Positions 25,501 to 33,579 of a stretch of DNA of 64,000 bases are shown piece after piece. Every line of letters starts with the position of its first letter. Position 1 is the first letter of the stretch. Under the pieces are notes generated by a model that saw only the letters and a list, made by a program, of their open reading frames with translations, was not told the DNA's origin and did no database searches. A program made the translations under genes and the position numbers. The DNA is from Leptolyngbyaceae cyanobacterium (lineage in GTDB: Bacteria > Cyanobacteriota > Cyanobacteriia > Cyanobacteriales > Aerosakkonemataceae), in assembly GCA_036703985.1 (NCBI GenBank), contig DATNQN010000026.1, forward strand, positions 1-64,000, written 5' to 3'.

Positions 25501-26399
25501 TGGATGGTGCGTGCGAGTTATCTAAAGAGTTTTTAGTAGCTACAGAGTACTGGTTTTATCAATCTCTACTTAATGTCGTATCACCTTCCTTGAAACAACT
25601 ACTCCTTTGTGTAAAGTTACAAAGGGTGTGCGGCTTGTCTCTTCCAGTAAAGTTGATATTTCATTGTGGTTCTAAGGAGCTAGTAAAAAAACTGTGGGAT
25701 AGAGTTGAAGAAATTGCTTTAGCGATATACCAACTTCGACCTAAGTTAGGACAATCTCTACTACCCCATTTTGTATTTTATTTACAAGGACAACCTGCAT
25801 CTCCGCTAGTTAATCCTTTAGTAATGCTAAGCGCACTAGCTCAAGAAGATAATCAACAGCTTTTACCTGCAAACCAACCATCTTTATTAGGAGAATTTAT
25901 GAACTTACCTTTAGTTTTTTTTAACCCTAATGTTTTAGAGTCTTTTCCTTTATTTGGAAAAATAGATGATTTTTGGCTGGGGATAGCAATGGAAATTCAT
26001 CAAGAACAAAAACCGTGTTTTTTAGTTAGTATGGATTTTCATAGGAATATTCTTTTTAATGAAGCCGCTGTTAAGTTGCTCAATTCCACTTCGGAAAAGT
26101 TGCTTGCTAAATCTTTGCCTAAGTTTTGGGTACCGCCCCAAGAAATTCAACCAGTTGATTACGATGCAAATATTCCACAACAGTTGACTGATTTCAATTC
26201 CTTATTGAGGGGAAATTCTCTACTACATTCCCATCGCTATGAAGGATGGCGCGAAGATGCTCAAGCTGGCACGGCAACTTGGGGAACCTGGGTTGATGAT
26301 ATCGAATACAAAGAATTACCAGTGGGTGGAAATGCTCGTAAAATGGTAGTTTTGGATTGGATTAGCACTCCTTCTAATACCCCCTTGCAGAGGGTCTAA
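25500..26399 (+). CDS. Unknown protein with PAS-like C-terminal part
   Basis: This 299-aa protein is coupled to the preceding gene (TAATG) behind AAGGAGG. The first half is unrecognised. The second half (about 170-299) contains FLVSMDFHRNILFNEAAVKL and a later WGTWVDDIEYKELPVGG...MVVLDWIS, which resembles a divergent PAS sensor domain. Together with its partner it may form a two-protein signalling or control pair. The last 26 bases overlap the convergent SDR gene. Confidence 0.5.
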   Translation: MDGACELSKEFLVATEYWFYQSLLNVVSPSLKQLLLCVKLQRVCGLSLPVKLIFHCGSKELVKKLWDRVEEIALAIYQLRPKLGQSLLPHFVFYLQGQPASPLVNPLVMLSALAQEDNQQLLPANQPSLLGEFMNLPLVFFNPNVLESFPLFGKIDDFWLGIAMEIHQEQKPCFLVSMDFHRNILFNEAAVKLLNSTSEKLLAKSLPKFWVPPQEIQPVDYDANIPQQLTDFNSLLRGNSLLHSHRYEGWREDAQAGTATWGTWVDDIEYKELPVGGNARKMVVLDWISTPSNTPLQRV

Positions 26400-27153
26400 G
26401 TTGAGCGCCATCGACTGGTATATCAGTGCCGTTAATCCAATTGGCCCGATCGCTCAGAATAAATGCAACTACTTCTGCAATTTCTTCTGGAGTAGCTAGT
26501 CTTTTCGAGGGAAAGTCTCGCTGTTCAAAATCGGCGAACCAGTCTGGATTAACTTGCTTAAATTTGTCCCACCCTCCACCTGGAAAGTAGGTCGAACCTG
26601 GAGATAAACTGTTTACTCTAATCTTGTATTCAGCCAGTTCCCGAGCTAAGGACTCTGCCAAATATATTTGTGCAGCCTTGGCACAACCGTATTGCGCTCT
26701 TGGAGATGCCTTTTTTGCAGAGATGGAACTAATTAGTACGATACTCCCACTACCGCGTTGCTGCATGAATGGAACCGATGCTCGGATTGCATTAACACAA
26801 TGGAAGAAGTTCAACTCAAATGTTTGTTGCCAGTCCAAGGGCGTCGATTCTAATAGAGAGCCACCTAATACTCCCCCTGCATTCCCTACTAAGTAGTCAA
26901 TCCCACCCAACACAGTGGCACACTCTTTCACGAAAGCTTCCACTTGGCTGGGAACGGTTACGTCAGCAATAACACCGTGGGCTTTAATCCCGTAAAGCGT
27001 GAGTTTTTCTATTGTTTCGTCAAGCTGGCTAGCTCCTCTAGCACAGATACCGATATTGCACCCCTCTTTGGCAAGTTGAAGTGCGATCGCTTGCCCGATT
27101 CCTTTGCTACCACCAGTGATTAGGGCAACTCTGTCTTTTAGGTTTAAATCCAT
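26374..27153 (-). CDS. Short-chain dehydrogenase/reductase (SDR)
   Basis: This 259-aa protein has the cofactor motif TGGSKGIG near residue 13, NAGG near 91, and the catalytic Ser followed by YxxxK (SSISAK...QYGCAKAA). It fits classical SDR enzymes of the FabG type; the substrate cannot be read. It converges on the PAS-like gene. Confidence 0.85.
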   Translation of the reverse strand: MDLNLKDRVALITGGSKGIGQAIALQLAKEGCNIGICARGASQLDETIEKLTLYGIKAHGVIADVTVPSQVEAFVKECATVLGGIDYLVGNAGGVLGGSLLESTPLDWQQTFELNFFHCVNAIRASVPFMQQRGSGSIVLISSISAKKASPRAQYGCAKAAQIYLAESLARELAEYKIRVNSLSPGSTYFPGGGWDKFKQVNPDWFADFEQRDFPSKRLATPEEIAEVVAFILSDRANWINGTDIPVDGAQLRPSARGY

Positions 27154-27342
27154 TTATTTGTTTACTATATTGATATTGCTGTTTCTAATCATAGCTGAAT
27201 CAGTTTGCTATTTTGCAGATTTAGGTGTAGCTGCTCAATATCATCATCTCGGTTTGGGATCTACTACTTTAAATAATTAAATATAACAATTTTTTTTAGC
27301 AAACTTTATTTCCAAAACTATAAAATCGAATTGCATAAAATT

Positions 27343-27386
27343 AGCTGTAATGCGATCGCTACTTTAGCAGCGATCGCATTACAGCT
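27343..27386. repeat. Perfect 18-bp inverted repeat containing HIP1
   Basis: AGCTGTAATGCGATCGCT and its exact reverse complement flank an 8-base loop, just upstream of msrA. It may be a dispersed palindrome or, less likely, a terminator or operator. Confidence 0.6.
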
Positions 27387-27415
27387 ATAGCGCCTCTCGG
27401 ATAAAAAAACCAATT

Positions 27416-27922
27416 ATGGATAAAGCTACCTTTGCAGCAGGTTGCTTCTGGGGAGTGGAAGACACCTTCCGCCAAGTCAAAGGCGTCCTATCCACATCTG
27501 TCGGTTATACAGGCGGACACTGGCCCAATCCTTGCTATCTGGACGTATGCGCTAGGGTAACAGGTCATGCAGAAGCGGTACAGATTGAATATGACCCAGC
27601 CCAGGTAAGTTACGAACAACTGCTAGAAGTATTTTGGAATTGTCACGACCCCACCCAACTCAACCGACAAGGCCCCGATAGGGGAGAACAGTACAGGTCA
27701 GTTATTTTCTTTCATACTCCAGACCAGGAACGGCTTGCTAAAGTTTCCCAAGAAAAATTGCAAATATCTTCCAAATATGATCAAGAAATCGTGACCCAAA
27801 TCCAACCTGCTGGTGAATTTTATTTAGCAGAAGAGTACCATCAGCAATATTTGGAAAAAAAGCGACGCAAGTTAAGTAATTTAGAGGCGTTTAACGGGAA
27901 CTCTGAGAACAAGACTTTATGA
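27416..27922 (+). CDS. msrA: Peptide methionine sulfoxide reductase A
   Basis: This 168-aa protein has the active site AGCFWGVE near residues 8-15 and [20 protein letters not shown] and [20 protein letters not shown], all characteristic of MsrA. It reduces methionine-S-sulfoxide. Met-rich copper-binding proteins made nearby are plausible substrates, though the catalytic domain here has no signal peptide. A resolving-Cys tail is not evident. Confidence 0.92.
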   Translation: MDKATFAAGCFWGVEDTFRQVKGVLSTSVGYTGGHWPNPCYLDVCARVTGHAEAVQIEYDPAQVSYEQLLEVFWNCHDPTQLNRQGPDRGEQYRSVIFFHTPDQERLAKVSQEKLQISSKYDQEIVTQIQPAGEFYLAEEYHQQYLEKKRRKLSNLEAFNGNSENKTL

Positions 27923-27964
27923 AATAACCAGTTAAGTTACTCATTCCCTTCCAATTATAAACTT

Positions 27965-28291
27965 ATGAAAGTTCTGCACCAATCCGCTTCAGTTAAAGAT
28001 GCCTTCCAAAACCAGGTAAATCAGAAGAAAGCTACTAACCGCCAAGCTACTCAGGAATCATTAGGAGGTGGCTTTTTTGGTGTCATTGGTGCAGCGATGT
28101 TTGACTTTAAGCAGGTGAAAAATCAATTTAAAGGCAGCGTGGGAGAGTGGGGAATTTCGCTGCTATTGAAGTCTTTACCGGACACCTGGGTAATGTTTAA
28201 CAATGCAAAAGTGTATCGGAAATTGGGCGATCGCATCAACGCCTTCCAACCCCTTGTTGGTGACTTACATTGCTTTTTTTCACCCATCTAA
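27965..28291 (+). pseudogene. Possibly truncated NERD-like protein
   Basis: This 108-aa frame contains QFKGSVGEWGISLLLKSLPD followed by WVMFNNAKV, resembling the opening of NERD (nuclease-related) domains, but stops shortly after with no acidic and lysine core. The gene is probably truncated. A hairpin (GGAGGGAGAG/CTCTCCTCC, near 28308-28332) follows it. Confidence 0.4.
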
Positions 28292-28353
28292 CTCACGTTA
28301 AATGAGAGGAGGGAGAGACAATACTCTCCTCCGATTTAACCCAGTAAACGTGC

Positions 28354-28665
28354 TTAAATTGCGATCGATCTAGAGTCAAGGCTGTGTTCGCCTAAATTAG
28401 AAGTAGGGTTTGTATTGCTAGGATGATGCTGATTGTGCTGACTCCCAGTAGGCTTGTTATTATTGCCCATCATCGACTGGCACTTCTCCATCATTTGAGA
28501 CATTTCACCCATCATTTGTTGGTGGTCAGGCATTCCAGTGGTAGAGTGAGCAGGTGGGGTCGGAGTTGACGTTTTGTTTTGGGCAAACAAAGGGCTGACC
28601 GTTATTGCTAGAGTTACTAAACTCCCGGCGGTAGCGCTAATTACAATTTGACTAAGCTTATTCAT
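28354..28665 (-). CDS. Met/His-rich exported protein
   Basis: This 103-aa protein starts behind AGGAGG, has a signal peptide ending near LFAQ, then a Met-rich segment (HQQMMGEMSQMMEKCQSMMG) and His residues. Such composition fits periplasmic Cu(I)/Ag(I) binding. The CopR-type box at 28732 lies directly upstream, and a divergent MerR-type promoter drives the redox genes on the other side. Confidence 0.7.
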   Translation of the reverse strand: MNKLSQIVISATAGSLVTLAITVSPLFAQNKTSTPTPPAHSTTGMPDHQQMMGEMSQMMEKCQSMMGNNNKPTGSQHNQHHPSNTNPTSNLGEHSLDSRSIAI

Positions 28666-28731
28666 AAAAATGGAAACCTCCTAATCAACAATTACTCTTT
28701 TGGTTTCCTATTATTAGTCTGACATCTATTT

Positions 28732-28748
28732 ATGAAATTAGCATGAAA
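28732..28748 (-). promoter_or_regulatory. CopR-type box before the Met/His-rich gene
   Basis: Minus-strand TTTCATGCTAATTTCAT, followed by TAATAA about 15 bp downstream as a possible -10, 67 bp before the start codon at 28665. Confidence 0.75.
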
Positions 28749-28829
28749 TTTAATTAAACAATATTTAGGTTTTTTTACTATGATATTTTACCAATTTAGT
28801 CCTTTATTGTAAAGTTTTATAACAAACAA

Positions 28830-28860
28830 TTGACTCTCCATTAGGGGGAGAGTTTAGCTT
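28830..28860 (+). promoter_or_regulatory. MerR-type operator-promoter F
   Basis: TTGACT (28830-28835), a dyad ACTCTCCA..GGGGAGAGT, and -10 TAGCTT (28855-28860), a 19-bp spacer. It points to the CcdA/DsbD-like gene at 29015 and is back to back with the CopR-type box at 28732. Confidence 0.7.
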
Positions 28861-28990
28861 GAATTTTAGGAACAAATTAATCATCAGCAAGCTAGTAGGC
28901 ATACCGATCTGCATCTTGCCAAACAATAATTCTGTCAGTGTCTGCTGCTTGCCAAAGATTTGAGAAGTTACCGCTAAAATTTAAGATTCC

Positions 28991-29010
28991 ATTGCCTCAA
29001 TTGAGGTAAT
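28991..29010 (+). promoter_or_regulatory. Hairpin covering the ribosome-binding site of 29015
   Basis: ATTGCCTC and GAGGTAAT can pair (one G-T wobble) around an AATT loop, burying the GAGG Shine-Dalgarno site four bases before ATG 29015. This could reduce basal translation. Confidence 0.4.
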
Positions 29011-29014
29011 AAAA

Positions 29015-30268
29015 ATGTTTAATTTCTCAGCGAGATTACAGATAAAGCGGTTGCTACCGATGCTATTAATCTCGTTATTAACTGTCCTAATTACGGTAGC
29101 TCCTTCCCTCGGTTTTGCTAGTAAATCAACAGAAGGAATACATATTTTCTTTAGTGGTGGTTGTGCAGATTGCTGGCCTTATACAGAAAATGTATTAGTG
29201 CCGACTTTGCGTTCGCACGGACTCTCCACTAAACCCGAAATTCACGACTATACAGTTCCTGGCGGTCGGAAATTCCTGCTAGAAGTTGCAGACTCCGTAC
29301 AGCTACCACGTTCGATCGCAGACTCGCTGTATGCTTTTATCCCTACAAATAAAGGCACACTGGTCATTTTAGGTCACGTACCAGCCAACCTGATCGAAGC
29401 TGCCCTCACCTCACCCGACTTACCCCGCCGCTTAGTTATCTGGCAACCGAAAATGCACGGACAACCCACCGAATATCGCCTCTGGGCTTGGGTTGGTCAA
29501 GTGCAAACATTCCCGATCGATCTACCTTTCGCCGAAGCACTCCAACAAGCCAGACTGTCTGCTGGGCCATTACCAGTAGGAGAAGCTAACTTAGCAGCAC
29601 TATTACCTGCTGTAATTGTGACTGGATTAATTGATAGTGTAAATCCCTGTGCTTTTGCAGTCATTCTATTGTTAGTTGCTTTTCTATTCACCCTCAGACA
29701 ATCAAGAGAACGCATCCTCCAACTCGGTGGCGTTTATATTTTGATGATTTTCTTCGTTTACTTTGCCATTGGTTTAGGATTATTGCGTGCCGTTAGCTTT
29801 TCCGATAACCCTCACTTTGTTGCTAGTGTAGGTAGTTGGATATTAATCGCCCTTGGCATCCTTAACTTAATTGAATATCGCTGGCCTAACTTTCCCATCA
29901 AATTACATATGCCAGCAATAGCCCATCACAAAACTAATGAATTAATCAAAAAAGCAACCGTTCCTGCAACTGTATTGATGGGTATAATGGTTGGTTTATG
30001 TACATTCCCTTGTTCCGGCGGCATTTACGTTTCCATCATTACCTTACTCAATGCTAAAACAACAATAGCTTGGGGAATAGCGTACTTAGTACTCTACAAC
30101 ATCTTGTTCGTACTGCCATTAATCCTCATATTATTAGCTGTCGGTAATCGTATGACCGCTAAAGCTTGGGCAAGTTGGGAACGCCAACACGCCTTACAAA
30201 TCCGGTTATGGTACGGCATCATCATGGTAGCGCTAGGAATCATCATGTTGAACTGGATGATTGTCTAA
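29015..30268 (+). CDS. CcdA/DsbD-like membrane thiol-disulfide transporter with Trx-like head
   Basis: This 417-aa protein has a signal or anchor (about 12-35), a periplasmic thioredoxin-like head with FFSGGCADCWPY (Cys50, Cys53), then a CcdA/DsbD-type membrane domain with paired cysteine regions IDSVNPCAFAVILLL and GLCTFPCSGGIYVS. Such proteins carry electrons from cytoplasmic thioredoxin to periplasmic thiols. It is induced, by inference, from operator F and followed by two DUF1573 proteins. The order Trx-then-CcdA in one chain differs from classical DsbD. Confidence 0.8.
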   Translation: MFNFSARLQIKRLLPMLLISLLTVLITVAPSLGFASKSTEGIHIFFSGGCADCWPYTENVLVPTLRSHGLSTKPEIHDYTVPGGRKFLLEVADSVQLPRSIADSLYAFIPTNKGTLVILGHVPANLIEAALTSPDLPRRLVIWQPKMHGQPTEYRLWAWVGQVQTFPIDLPFAEALQQARLSAGPLPVGEANLAALLPAVIVTGLIDSVNPCAFAVILLLVAFLFTLRQSRERILQLGGVYILMIFFVYFAIGLGLLRAVSFSDNPHFVASVGSWILIALGILNLIEYRWPNFPIKLHMPAIAHHKTNELIKKATVPATVLMGIMVGLCTFPCSGGIYVSIITLLNAKTTIAWGIAYLVLYNILFVLPLILILLAVGNRMTAKAWASWERQHALQIRLWYGIIMVALGIIMLNWMIV

Positions 30269-30326
30269 TATTTGGTCTGTAAATAATCGCTAAAAATTTA
30301 ACTGCATCAGATTTTTGGAGAAATAT

Positions 30327-30914
30327 ATGTGTTGTAGCCATCATCAACATCATCACCATCGTTCTGAACAAAAACCAGTCTTTAAAATTGGTTTGGGAAT
30401 CGTGGGTTCTCTAGTGCTAATTGCTGCTGGTTATGGATATTGGAATAATGTTCAAACTGCCAAAGCTGCACTCCTGAAATACTCACCTCAAGATATTGCT
30501 AAAGATAGACCGCTACGTGCCGAACACTCTCACGCAATGGCAGGACACATAGGAGGAATTATTCCATTTTTGCCTAAAGACCAGCCACAACCCAAAATTT
30601 CAGTATCCCAAACTCTCTACGATTTTGGCACTATTGGCCCGAAAGATATTGTTAAACAAACTTTTGTTGTCCGTAACACAGGCCAAGGAACTTTAACAAT
30701 TAGCAATGCTTACACAACTTGTGGTTGTACTACGGCTGATTTTAGTTCATCTGTGATTCCAGCAGGCAAGGTAGCTTTAGTAACGGTTACTTTTGATGCT
30801 GGTTTCCACGACACACGCGGTCAGTCAGTAAGGCGGGGAATAATTATTGAGAATAACGATCCCAATCAATCCAAAGTAGAGATTTGGATAAAAGCCAACG
30901 TGCGCCAAAGTTAA
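30327..30914 (+). CDS. DUF1573 protein with His-rich N-terminus
   Basis: Starting at ATG 30327 behind GGAG (an in-frame TTG at 30315 is less likely), this 195-aa protein begins MCCSHHQHHHHR, then one membrane helix (about 23-40) and a C-terminal Ig-like DUF1573 domain with NTGQGTLTISNAYTTCGCT and NNDPNQ. The CGCT motif and the His cluster suggest metal or redox function outside the membrane. It follows the CcdA-like gene and precedes another DUF1573 gene. Confidence 0.75.
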   Translation: MCCSHHQHHHHRSEQKPVFKIGLGIVGSLVLIAAGYGYWNNVQTAKAALLKYSPQDIAKDRPLRAEHSHAMAGHIGGIIPFLPKDQPQPKISVSQTLYDFGTIGPKDIVKQTFVVRNTGQGTLTISNAYTTCGCTTADFSSSVIPAGKVALVTVTFDAGFHDTRGQSVRRGIIIENNDPNQSKVEIWIKANVRQS

Positions 30915-30992
30915 GCAATCACAGGGAAGATGTAAAAAATTCATCTTCTCTGCTAATTTTTCAGATTGAGAATAAGTTTAAATGGATGAAAT

Positions 30993-31439
30993 ATGAAATT
31001 CAAATTGTTGGCAATCTCAACTTTTACTTTGGCACTTCCTTTGGGAATTTGGCTAAGTGTCAATGCGCTATCTACCCCTGATATTGACGTAGTTAGCAAT
31101 TATAATTTAGGAACGGTAGTTAAAGGAAAAGTAGCAGTAGCAAACTTGCCATTGCGTAATACTGGTAATGCTCCTCTGAAAGTGGAAGCCATCAGCACAT
31201 CCTGTGGCTGCACGAGTGCAAAGTTATCCTCAATGACCATATCTCCTGGAGGCCAAGCTAATTTACACATTGAGTATGACTCGAATGCTCACGAAAGCGA
31301 TCGCGGAACGTTAGAACGGTATGTTTTTATTTCATCCAACGATCCGAAAGACAAGGATTTGCAGATTAAATTATCTGTTTTAGTAGAAGGAAAACCGACA
31401 TCTATGATTAGTAAAAAAGTTACCTTATCTATCCCTTAG
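30993..31439 (+). CDS. Second DUF1573 protein, exported
   Basis: This 148-aa protein has a signal or anchor (MKFKLLAISTFTLALPLG) and a DUF1573 domain with LRNTGNAPLKVEAISTSCGC and SSNDPKD. It is a paralog of the preceding gene without the His-rich head. DUF1573 has no firmly known role; its pairing with a CcdA-like protein suggests that the CGC cysteines are redox clients. Confidence 0.75.
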   Translation: MKFKLLAISTFTLALPLGIWLSVNALSTPDIDVVSNYNLGTVVKGKVAVANLPLRNTGNAPLKVEAISTSCGCTSAKLSSMTISPGGQANLHIEYDSNAHESDRGTLERYVFISSNDPKDKDLQIKLSVLVEGKPTSMISKKVTLSIP

Positions 31440-31478
31440 TTACCAACCAATTCAGCATACTACTGCTTACCGAAAAAT

Positions 31479-31513
31479 TTGCCTTTTCCTTTACTGAGGA
31501 AAAGGCAATTGCA
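31479..31513. terminator. Bidirectional terminator between convergent operons
   Basis: A perfect 12-bp stem (TTGCCTTTTCCT and AGGAAAAGGCAA) with a 6-base loop lies between the DUF1573 gene and the convergent exosortase gene. The T-tail is clearest on the minus strand. Confidence 0.7.
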
Positions 31514-31562
31514 GAATTGGGTAGTGAACGATGATAAAATCTTTGCTATGACATTGAGTTCT

Positions 31563-32441
31563 TTAACCCTCATCAATTGGGACTAATAAATATTTTTCAA
31601 TCCCATATAGGAGCAATACCACTAAACCTAACATAAAAGCAGATAAGAGGTCACCTCCCCATCCTTGATGCAGCCAGTTAAATAATCCATCTCGACCTGT
31701 GCCGTAAAAGAATGTTAGCAACGTATTACGGATGATATTAGTGCTAATGCTAATGATAAATGTACCTAATATCAGTAATATAGTTGCTGTTTTTGAAGCC
31801 AGATTTTCCGTCCAGTATAACAACATTAAAGCTACGTAAATGGCAGTAAATAATAGCTTTAATCCTGCACAATATGGTGCAACTTCAACAATCCTTCCTC
31901 CGATAAATATATAGATATTATCAACAGTTACATCCAGACCGAACTGCATGATAATAAAACCAACAGTTGCACTAATAAAGCGCTGAAGTGGCAATGTGTA
32001 GAGACCAATTAGGTAAGGAATGGGATTAGGTGTAGCGAGAAATACGAATAATAGAGGAAATTTCTGAAGTTGAAAGCCAGATATTCCTTTCAAGTACAAG
32101 CAGATTCCTGTTAATAGGATAGGGAAAGATAGATTGACATACATGGATAAACCACTGAGATAAAAAACTCCTCCCAATCCCAGTAATACCGCTCCCAATG
32201 GATTAAACGAATCAGGCAGTTTTTGCCACTGTTTCCGCTTCATCCAGCTAATATAAGCGGCAAAAGGCAAACCAATTACACCGTGACTGAAATATTCGTG
32301 TTCTATGCCAATAGTTTTGTTGAGCCAGCCGTCATACCAATAAAATAATAAGGGAGCATATAGGATAAAGAAGCATCCAATCATAGCTCCATTCAGTAAA
32401 CGGACGGAAAATGAGGTCAGAGTTTTTAGGTGAATTTGCAT
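31563..32441 (-). CDS. Cyanoexosortase-like membrane transpeptidase
   Basis: This 292-aa protein has about eight membrane helices and the exosortase catalytic residues: Cys in VAPYCAGLKLLF, Arg in NIIRNTLL and His in NWLHQGWGG. The length and YFSHGVIGLPFAAYISW region fit cyanoexosortases, which cleave and process proteins bearing short C-terminal sorting signals. No cyanoexosortase-associated partner protein is adjacent and no obvious sorting substrate was recognised. A CopR-type box at 32535 precedes it. Confidence 0.85.
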   Translation of the reverse strand: MQIHLKTLTSFSVRLLNGAMIGCFFILYAPLLFYWYDGWLNKTIGIEHEYFSHGVIGLPFAAYISWMKRKQWQKLPDSFNPLGAVLLGLGGVFYLSGLSMYVNLSFPILLTGICLYLKGISGFQLQKFPLLFVFLATPNPIPYLIGLYTLPLQRFISATVGFIIMQFGLDVTVDNIYIFIGGRIVEVAPYCAGLKLLFTAIYVALMLLYWTENLASKTATILLILGTFIISISTNIIRNTLLTFFYGTGRDGLFNWLHQGWGGDLLSAFMLGLVVLLLYGIEKYLLVPIDEG

Positions 32442-32534
32442 GGCAACATTTTTCTGAATAAAAATTCTTTGTTTAGAAACCGAAAGGGTTAAGATAATTT
32501 AGGAATTACCTACTTACTATTTTTATAGAAACGA

Positions 32535-32551
32535 ATGAAATTTGAATGAAA
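32535..32551 (-). promoter_or_regulatory. CopR-type box before the cyanoexosortase
   Basis: Minus-strand TTTCATTCAAATTTCAT; both half-sites are exact. It lies 94 bp upstream of the start codon at 32441. Confidence 0.7.
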
Positions 32552-32637
32552 TTGCGAAGTAAGTTCCTTAATTTTTAAAGCTGCTTGAACTGGAAGCTTT
32601 AAGGCCGTTTCAATTTTTAGCTTATTGATATAAACAA

Positions 32638-32666
32638 CTGGGGAAACTTTGTAAAGTTATCCCCAG
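32638..32666. terminator. Stem-loop downstream of the barrel gene
   Basis: CTGGGGaAACTTT and AAAGTTatCCCCAG pair with a short bulge. It lies 69 bp after the stop of the barrel gene at 32735; there is no T-run, so termination is uncertain. Confidence 0.45.
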
Positions 32667-32734
32667 GCGCTAACACAGCTAATCCCTAAGTCTACAAAGG
32701 TAATACATCTATAGAGACGACTAGAGTGTAGAAA

Positions 32735-33535
32735 TCAAAAAGAAAATGAGTAGCCTGCGGTGAGGCGTAATTGGCTGCGATCGCCTTCATCACCAGCAAA
32801 ATCAGTTTGCAAACCGATGTCAACTACACTCTGATAGCCTACCTGTTGGCGCAGTCCCACACCAGCCGATGCGATCGCACCATCTCCTTTATGCTCGCCC
32901 CCACGCACCCCTACTTCCGCCACAAAAGTGCGATCGAAGCGGCGCGGGTAGCCCAACGGTCTGGAATAGCCTAAAACCACACCCGGTACGAACGCTCGCT
33001 CATCGCTATCAGCATCTATTTTCACATTCAAATCAAGGTTTAGGTGCAGGCGATCGTATTGTCCAACCGTTTTACTAGCAATACCGCGCAATCGTAAATC
33101 TACACCACTCGCATCCCGTCCGGTCGGTAAGTGTGCATCCGCACGCACAGCGAAAGCAGGGGTGTTATTGTATTCGCGGTTGAAATTATGAAATATACCC
33201 ACCGATACATTACCTGGGTCGAAGCGAGTATCTTTTGTATCGGCGCTACCCCCAATACTAGGGTTAATACCGATATGGAAGTGTGTATTGCGTGCAAAAC
33301 CGTAGACATACTCGATTTCTAACTCGCCTCCCACATCACCATCGCGAGGTAAAAGCAGCGAAGCACCCATTTCGATCGCCTGTTCGCGATAGCCGATCGA
33401 TTCAGCATCATCAAAAGATAGAGGACGGTTAGCATCAATATTATTGTGATCGCCAGCCCTTGCTTTGGTAGTTCCCGACATCATCAATGCAGTTATGCAG
33501 AATGCGGCAATTGCCTGTTTAGTTATTAATTTCAT
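32735..33535 (-). CDS. Outer-membrane beta-barrel protein
   Basis: This 266-aa protein has a signal peptide (to about residue 27, TKARAG), then alternating hydrophobic strands ending in the aromatic FSF typical of outer-membrane barrels. Stretches such as LEIEYVYGFARNTHFHIGIN and LPTGRD fit the MetA-pathway/transporter-like barrel superfamily. It lies directly downstream of the His-rich helical protein at 33580 and is probably cotranscribed. Confidence 0.7.
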   Translation of the reverse strand: MKLITKQAIAAFCITALMMSGTTKARAGDHNNIDANRPLSFDDAESIGYREQAIEMGASLLLPRDGDVGGELEIEYVYGFARNTHFHIGINPSIGGSADTKDTRFDPGNVSVGIFHNFNREYNNTPAFAVRADAHLPTGRDASGVDLRLRGIASKTVGQYDRLHLNLDLNVKIDADSDERAFVPGVVLGYSRPLGYPRRFDRTFVAEVGVRGGEHKGDGAIASAGVGLRQQVGYQSVVDIGLQTDFAGDEGDRSQLRLTAGYSFSF

Positions 33536-33579
33536 CTCAAATATTCCCCGATATTTTCTGATAGTGAAGCCAGTGAGAA

